Positions 58,570 to 64,000 of a stretch of 64,000 nt of DNA are shown piece by piece. Each line of letters begins with the position of its first letter. Within the stretch, counting starts at the first letter, position 1. This stretch comes from Laetiporus sulphureus 93-53 (Eukaryota; Basidiomycota; Agaricomycetes; Polyporales; Laetiporaceae). A model generated the notes under the pieces. It was given only the letters and a program-made list of their open reading frames with translations, had not been told where the DNA came from and made no database searches. The position numbers and the translations under genes were made by a program. The stretch is taken from positions 142,132 to 206,131 of the forward strand of contig NW_024468543.1 in NCBI RefSeq assembly GCF_001632365.1. The letters are read 5' to 3'.

Positions 58570-58846
58570 ATAGTAAGTGTCACATGCAACATAAACTGTC
58601 ACGTGACCATGAAGCGCTGAAACCGTAACACAAGCTCCCCCTTCCAACCGGCAAGACCCTTGACGACCACTCACCAAACTAACCCATCAACGTGCCTCTC
58701 GGACACCTACTCAGCTGTAGACTGGAATGGTGGTGTGATGTATGACCTCTCAATCATCGAGATCCTCCTGGTGATGAGGATGAAAACCAGTAGGTGCCCA
58801 GTGCAAGATGGATCCGTCTTCGTAGAAAACTGCCTCTAGTGCATTG
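58570..58846. other. Spacer before element 2
   Basis: No gene seen. The last bases before the LTR are CATTG; whether they are a target duplication cannot be tested because the element runs off the window. Confidence 0.4.
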
Positions 58847-59568
58847 TGTCACAGATTTTTGCCACAAAGTCTGCACGTGACTTTTCTCACACCACAGATT
58901 ACGTGCTTCACCAATATCTCATGCCACTCAGCCACAGACGTGATGCGTAGAGATCAGGTGATAGTCCACATCGCATGTTATGGTCCAGACCCGTGGATGA
59001 TACGGTCGGACCTGTCTATTCCAGGATACAATAGAGGCACCCATTTGGGAACAAAGGGAACAAGGACTATTGTTATGCATCGGCCTTCCGCTTCCTATTA
59101 GTTTAGCCAGAAGCCTAGATAGGTACGATGTTCACACCAGAGAACAAAAGGGAAACCAAGATAGGCACGATGTACACACACATTACTGCGGCAACCATCG
59201 ATCTTCCCACTCACTGTTCTACTTCCGGACATCCTATTGTTTCATGTACGGCCATTAGCTTATACCCTTAGATAGGTAGCTTAGGTAAGATAGCCCACTG
59301 TACGTGTATATAAGACCAGCCATGTAGAGAATGAAACTTCAAATTGTTTCTCCTCGTCTACTACCTGTAGCACTCACTGAGCTCACCAGCTCCTTCATAT
59401 ATCTCTCACCCTTGCCTGCGTCCACCACATCAGCCAGTAAGTCAACAGGCTCTTGTGCCACATAGGGTTCAGGGGGATACCTTTGGGATCAGGGGGATCA
59501 GGGTGGCACGTTCCACGTGACTGTCCCTTTTTAGTCTTTTTGATCTCTTGTCCAGTGTTACCGTGACA
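58847..59568 (+). repeat. Left LTR of element 2 (722 bp, complete)
   Basis: Starts TGTCACAG, ends GTGACA and has a TATA box at 59307. It gives the LTR interior missing from the gap in element 1. Confidence 0.96.
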
Positions 59569-59570
59569 TT

Positions 59571-59583
59571 AGAAACAATCTGA
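59571..59583 (+). promoter_or_regulatory. Self-complementary primer-binding site, element 2
   Basis: Identical to the 13-nt site in element 1. Its complement in this LTR (59339-59351, 32 bp after TATA) has one mismatch, an A for G. Confidence 0.7.
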
Positions 59584-59604
59584 CATTTTCTGCACCCCTG
59601 CTTA

Positions 59605-60462
59605 GTGTCTAACACAAGTGGCCACATATTTTCAGCACAAGCAGTTTCAGCCGTAGCACGTGGCTTTTTTGACACACATTCCAATCTGATCTCTACCCGG
59701 CGTGAGCCTCAGCAAGACTCTGAGCTGCCCAAAGCCTCAAAGTGCAAGGCCACCCCCAGGATCGACCTCGACACCCACTACAAGCATCAGGAAACCAACA
59801 AGGAGCATGGAAGGCTCCTCACACTTGCATCACTAGGCGCATCATCCACAGACAGGCAGCGAGCAGCAGCTAGGGTTGTAGATACCACACACATCATAAA
59901 GCGCGGAATCATCTGCAAGCCACGCGATCACACCCCACCGCTCGAATGCTACAAGCCCAGAAAGGGACGTCTTACCACTGGTAGTCGCAAGCCGGCACCA
60001 CCCCCAGAGCTTATAACCTCCAACGCCGTTCCCCCCATCATTGTTGCTCCACAGCCAGTGCGACCCCTTCCCAACTTCGTTAAGGTCAACACACATGCAC
60101 GACCCATTCGCCCTCTTCCATCCAAAGTCAGGCCCACCCTCCACATCGAAACACTCAAGAAGCAGGTCTCTGCTACCCGCTTCAGACTACAACCGATATT
60201 AGGAGCGTTCTGGGAGAGAATTGATCAGGACAAATGAAAGAAGGTACAACTCCTCACATCGGAGTTAGACAAAGTCTGTGCAGACCTCTACACGGGAACT
60301 CACGAATACACCTTCATCGACAAACAGGTCATCAACACGTGCTGCCTAGAAATAGGAAGGATCAACTTCAAGGAGATAGGGAAGCAGCAGAGGTTAGACG
60401 AGATCATCAGGGAGATTGGGAAAGTCAAGGACAAGCAGTACCTAGGCTTCATTTTCAATTAG
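59605..60462 (+). pseudogene. ORF0 of element 2 (one internal TGA)
   Basis: One continuous frame from about 59605 (GTG; no ATG) to TAG at 60460-60462, interrupted by a single TGA at 60235-60237, after which the reading matches the C-terminal half of ORF0 in element 1 (ELDKVC, FIDKQVINTCCLEIG). About 285 codons. As in element 1, the TAG lies exactly 24 nt before the gag ATG and in the same frame. Unknown function. Confidence 0.6.
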
Positions 60463-60483
60463 TTTAACTACATCTATATCACA

Positions 60484-62112
60484 ATGGAAGGAGCCGATCG
60501 TGCATACGCATCCACGTTCAGGCAAAGAATGGATGATATTCTGCATACAAACGTTGAGTCAGCACACGATGGAAGCACCCCACGCACCTCGCAGCGCAAT
60601 TCACCAGAACCTGCACTAGGACCGCAGGATTCTGCATCGCAAGTTGGAGGACCAGCGTCCCCAACCCCATCACTCTTACCCGCCTATGTTCCCCCCATCT
60701 GGGAATTCGACGGACACCAGTTCGAGCATCTAGAAGATGCGCTCAGACAGTCCACTCCCGGAGAAGTCCCGGACCACATCCGCGAATGGGTTATTGTGGC
60801 AATGAAGCTCACGGTCAGTACCGAGATCACCAAGTTCTACAATGTGCTCAGAAACAAGATGTACGAGCACAAGAAAGCCTTCGAGTCGCTGATCCAAAAC
60901 AACAAGAGCGAACACCGACTCAAGGAGGCAGTTCTCCAGACGGAGATCGGGAAGCTCAAGAATAGAATCCTCATGCAAGATGCGCATATGACAGTTTTGA
61001 ACGACGAACTCACGGGAACCCAGGCAGCAATGCTCGACACAGGCAAAGAAATGATGGAAATCAAGGCAGCTAACGTTAAGCTGCAGCACGAGCTAGCTTC
61101 GCTCAAAGCAAGCGGCGTCACTACGATGCAAGGTCAAACATCTGGCATGGTCCAAGCGCACAAGCCATGCATCAAAATTGCTGAGCCTCCACACTACTCG
61201 AGCAAATGAAGTCTGGAGGACTGGCTCCAACAACTCGGTATATGGATGCGTTGGAATGAGATCAACGACGATGAACACAAGATTACCACAGCCCTGCTAC
61301 ATTTGGAAGGTGGCGCATTCACATACATGTCAGAATACGCAACCAAGGCAGCAGCACGGCAAGCACTTGGCACATGGGAAGACTTCATCAACATCCTCAA
61401 AGTGAACTACAGGACCCTTGACCTGGACAAGGATGCGCAGCAGCATTTGAAGGACATCTGCAGCAAGACATATCCCACGATGGTATCCTTCGCAGAACAG
61501 TTCCGTCAATGGGCCACTAAAACCAACTTAGGGTACACTGCACTCATCGGTTACATTGCTGAACACTGAAGCAAGGACGTATGCCAGGCAATGGTCACAC
61601 GAGACAGTCTAGGAATTTCTGACCCCATCACATGGCCAGAATATCTCGACCTATGCCTTCAATTAGAGTCCAAGTTCAGGGCCGATAAGGCAGGACAGCG
61701 CGGAACGGTAACAACGACATCATCATCAGCACCACGGGCCCTGAAAGACCCCAACGCAATGGTCGTGGATAGAGTATCCACCCTCATCAAGGAACAAGAA
61801 GGATGGCTGGAAAAGAAGCTGTGTGTACGATGCGGGAAACACCCCTTCATTTTTAAACAGCAATGCCCAGACCTCAAGTACAAAGGCAAATTCGAAATGC
61901 CAAAGCGGGGTCAAGCAACAAGGGCAATTTCTTCAAACACGGCCTCAGACATCTCCGACGACAGCAAGGCGAGATATGAAGCAGTCCGTGCTTTCATCGC
62001 CAGCTACGACGCGAAGGGAAAGGAAAAGGAGGCAGAACCGGAACCAGCTGTCGAAGCAGCTAGGATCACAGAGGTAGAAGATGATGAGGATTTTCTTCGA
62101 CGGGTTCTCTGA
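60484..62112 (+). pseudogene. gag of element 2 (two internal TGA)
   Basis: ATG 60484 to TGA 62110-62112 in one frame, 542 codons. TGA codons at 61207-61209 (GGA in element 1) and 61567-61569 (CGA in element 1) interrupt it. It contains the coiled-coil region, the capsid segment and the degenerate zinc knuckle CVRCGKHPFIFKQ plus Cys. Confidence 0.92.
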
Positions 62113-64000
62113 GGTCTGGCCAGAGTTCCCATAGACACTGTAATAGTACCTACTCACTCTCGCATGTATCAGTATCAAGTTTTTTATACATCGCATCTAC
62201 TGGTTCGTCAAAACACGTGATCGATTTACCTGTTCACCTCAAACAGGGAGTAAGGGAAGTCCAGACTGAGGCGCTCCTCGATTCAGGAGCATATTCTTGC
62301 TACATCAACACATGGCTGGTTGATCAGTTAAATCTAGCTACGATCTCACTTGAGAAGGAGATCAGGGTCTACAACGCGGATGCATCTCACAACAAGGGTG
62401 GAACCATTAAGAAAAGGGTTCTTCTGAGTATAACCATCGGAAACCACACAAGCAGGCAAAGCCTTTTGGTCACCGATATAGGACATAAAGACGTTATACT
62501 AGGCATGAGTTTCCTTAAGGAGCATAATCCCGAAGTGGATTGGGGAAAACTCACAGTCGATTTCACCCGGTGCCCACAAAGATGCACACCCTCACAGGTA
62601 GCAATTCAGGAGGAGGACCTGGAAGACACAAACATCCCCCACATCGAAGACCTGATGGAGTTCGTCGGTTCCCAGGAGTTAGGTAACAACTGGAATGACA
62701 TGGACAGCTTCATTAGATGGGTGTCATTATCAGAAGACCCTGATGCACAAGCCGTAGCATCGCTCATTATGGGTCTTGACACCAAGAGGAATCAGGATAG
62801 AGCGTCGCAAAAAGGAGAACAGGACAAAGACTACTGGTCAGCCTATGTCCCCAAACACTTCCACGAGTATGGCGATGTGTTCTCCAAGAAGCAATCGGAA
62901 TGAATGCCCACAAGAAAGTCCTACGATCATCCAATCGAACTTGTTCCAGAGGCATCATTACCATGCCCGGCAAGGTTATATCCTATGAACCTACAGGAAA
63001 GAAATTCACTCGACACATGGATAGACCAAGAGTTGGCCAAAGGTTACATCAAGAGATCAAGGAGTCCAACTGCAGCACCCGTCTTCTTCGTCAAAAAGAA
63101 AGATGGATCACTGAGGCTCGTACAAGATTACAGGAACCTCAACGCAGTCACAAAGAAGAACAAGTTCCGAATCCCACGCATTTTGGACCTCATCGACAGG
63201 CTCTCACATGCTAGTATATTTACGAAGCTTGATCTGAGATGGGGGTTCAACAACATAAGGATTAGGGAAGGGGATGAAGAGAAAGCTGCCTTCATTACAC
63301 ATCGTGGCCTCTTTGAACCCACCGTAATGTACTTCGGTTTCTGCAATGCTCCTAGCACCTTCCAAACAATGATGAATTCGGTCCTCGAAGACTTGATTCG
63401 CACTGGAAAGGTGGTAGTCTACTTAGACGACATCCTCATATTTACGGACGATCTCAACGAACATCGACGACTAGTAAAAGCAGTTCTACAGTGCCTTCGG
63501 GATAATGACTTATATGCCAAACCGGAGAAATGCTTCTTTGAACAGTCCTCAATCGAGTATCTTGGCATGATCATCAGCAAGAACTCAATACAGATGGACC
63601 CTGCTAAAGTCGAAGGTGTACTTGGCTGGCCCGCACCAACAAAGGTCAAACAAGTACAGGCCTTTTTAGGATTCGTGAATTTCTACAGGCGATTTATAAA
63701 GGACTTTGCGAAACTCGCACGACCTTTAACGCTTCTCACCTGTAAGGACGTGCCCTGGCAATGGAAGGAAGAGCAAGACCAAGCCTTCAGTGCACTTAAA
63801 ATGGCGTTCACTTCAGCCCCGATCCTACAACTCCCCAATGACACTGCACCATACCGACTAGAGACAGACTCTTCAGACTATGCAACTGGTGCAGTACTCG
63901 AACAACTAGGGGAGGACAAGCTATGGCATCCAGTCGCATACTACTCTAAGTCACTCAACGAACATGAGCGGAACTACGAGATTTATGACAAGGAGATGCT
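62088..64000 (+). pseudogene. pol of element 2: protease, RT, start of RNase H (partial)
   Basis: Open in the -1 frame relative to gag, overlapping it by 25 nt. It has protease LLDSGA, RT YLDD (63420-63431) and RNase H (LETDSSDYATGAVL, YSKSLNEHERNYE). The only internal stop is TGA 62901-62903, at the same position as one in element 1. It continues past the window. Confidence 0.94.

Larger units (their letters stand above)
58847..64000 (+). mobile_element. Ty3/Gypsy chromovirus, element 2 (cut by window end)
   Basis: Same family and orientation as element 1: complete 722-bp left LTR, primer site, ORF0, gag and pol to within RNase H. It is better preserved, with four internal TGA codons (60235, 61207, 61567, 62901) and no frameshift seen. 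Integrase, chromodomain, dUTPase and right LTR would lie beyond 64000. Confidence 0.96.

Noticed and set aside
46150..62903. UGA recoded as an amino acid, because all internal stops are TGA
   Set aside because: Intact host genes in the window (both RBR genes, both kinase-like genes, C and D) end at TGA, so it is used as a stop. CpG decay is simpler for most cases.
1..64000. CRISPR arrays, rRNA or tRNA genes, telomeric repeats
   Set aside because: None seen by eye; a tRNA scan could still find a small gene that I missed.

Overview
The window looks like a piece of a basidiomycete (Agaricomycete-type) nuclear genome. Genes are split by many short GT-AG introns, mostly 46-83 bp with CTAAC-type branch sites. 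The recognisable proteins are fungal: an Ade6-type FGAM synthase, a Cps1-type polysaccharide synthase, ariadne-type RBR ubiquitin ligases, lysyl-tRNA synthetase and an Sse1-type Hsp110. The repeats include Ty3/Gypsy chromoviruses. No species can be named from this.

Layout. (1) 1-10.4 kb and 34.8-41.9 kb are accessory flanks built from duplicated genes. A 271-residue kinase-like gene lies in a 1.6-kb direct repeat (about 366-1966 and 40305-41892). A multi-exon gene family of unknown function has one broken copy (A, 2.47-3.0 kb), one divergent intact copy (B, 3.7-4.9 kb) and two intact close copies in opposite orientation (C at 8.3-10.0 kb, D at 36.1-37.8 kb). C and D sit on about 2.6-kb inverted-repeat arms 26 kb apart. 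A third repeat family has copies near 11.1, 34.9 and 38.4 kb. (2) 11.9-32.7 kb is a housekeeping core: FGAM synthase (+), a signal-peptide membrane protein (+), a Cps1-like glycosyltransferase (+), two tandem RBR ubiquitin ligase genes (-), lysyl-tRNA synthetase (+, head to head with the second RBR gene) and Hsp110 (+). (3) 42-64 kb is repeat-rich. One complete but decayed chromovirus occupies 43217-51441 with matching 5-bp target duplications; an assembly gap lies inside its left LTR. An AT-rich relic region at 51.4-58.8 kb contains a 645-bp foldback. A second copy of the chromovirus starts at 58847 and runs off the window.

The chromovirus is the most unusual item. Its order is LTR, a 13-nt self-complementary primer site, an extra ORF (ORF0), UAG, gag in the same frame, pol in the -1 frame (protease, RT, RNase H, integrase, chromodomain), a C-terminal dUTPase with all five motifs, polypurine tract, LTR. 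An exact 14-nt copy of the polypurine tract lies inside pol. Every internal nonsense codon in both copies is TGA. Exon boundaries below were derived by hand from splice consensus, reading frame and protein-family fit; they are predictions, although frames close exactly in every model.
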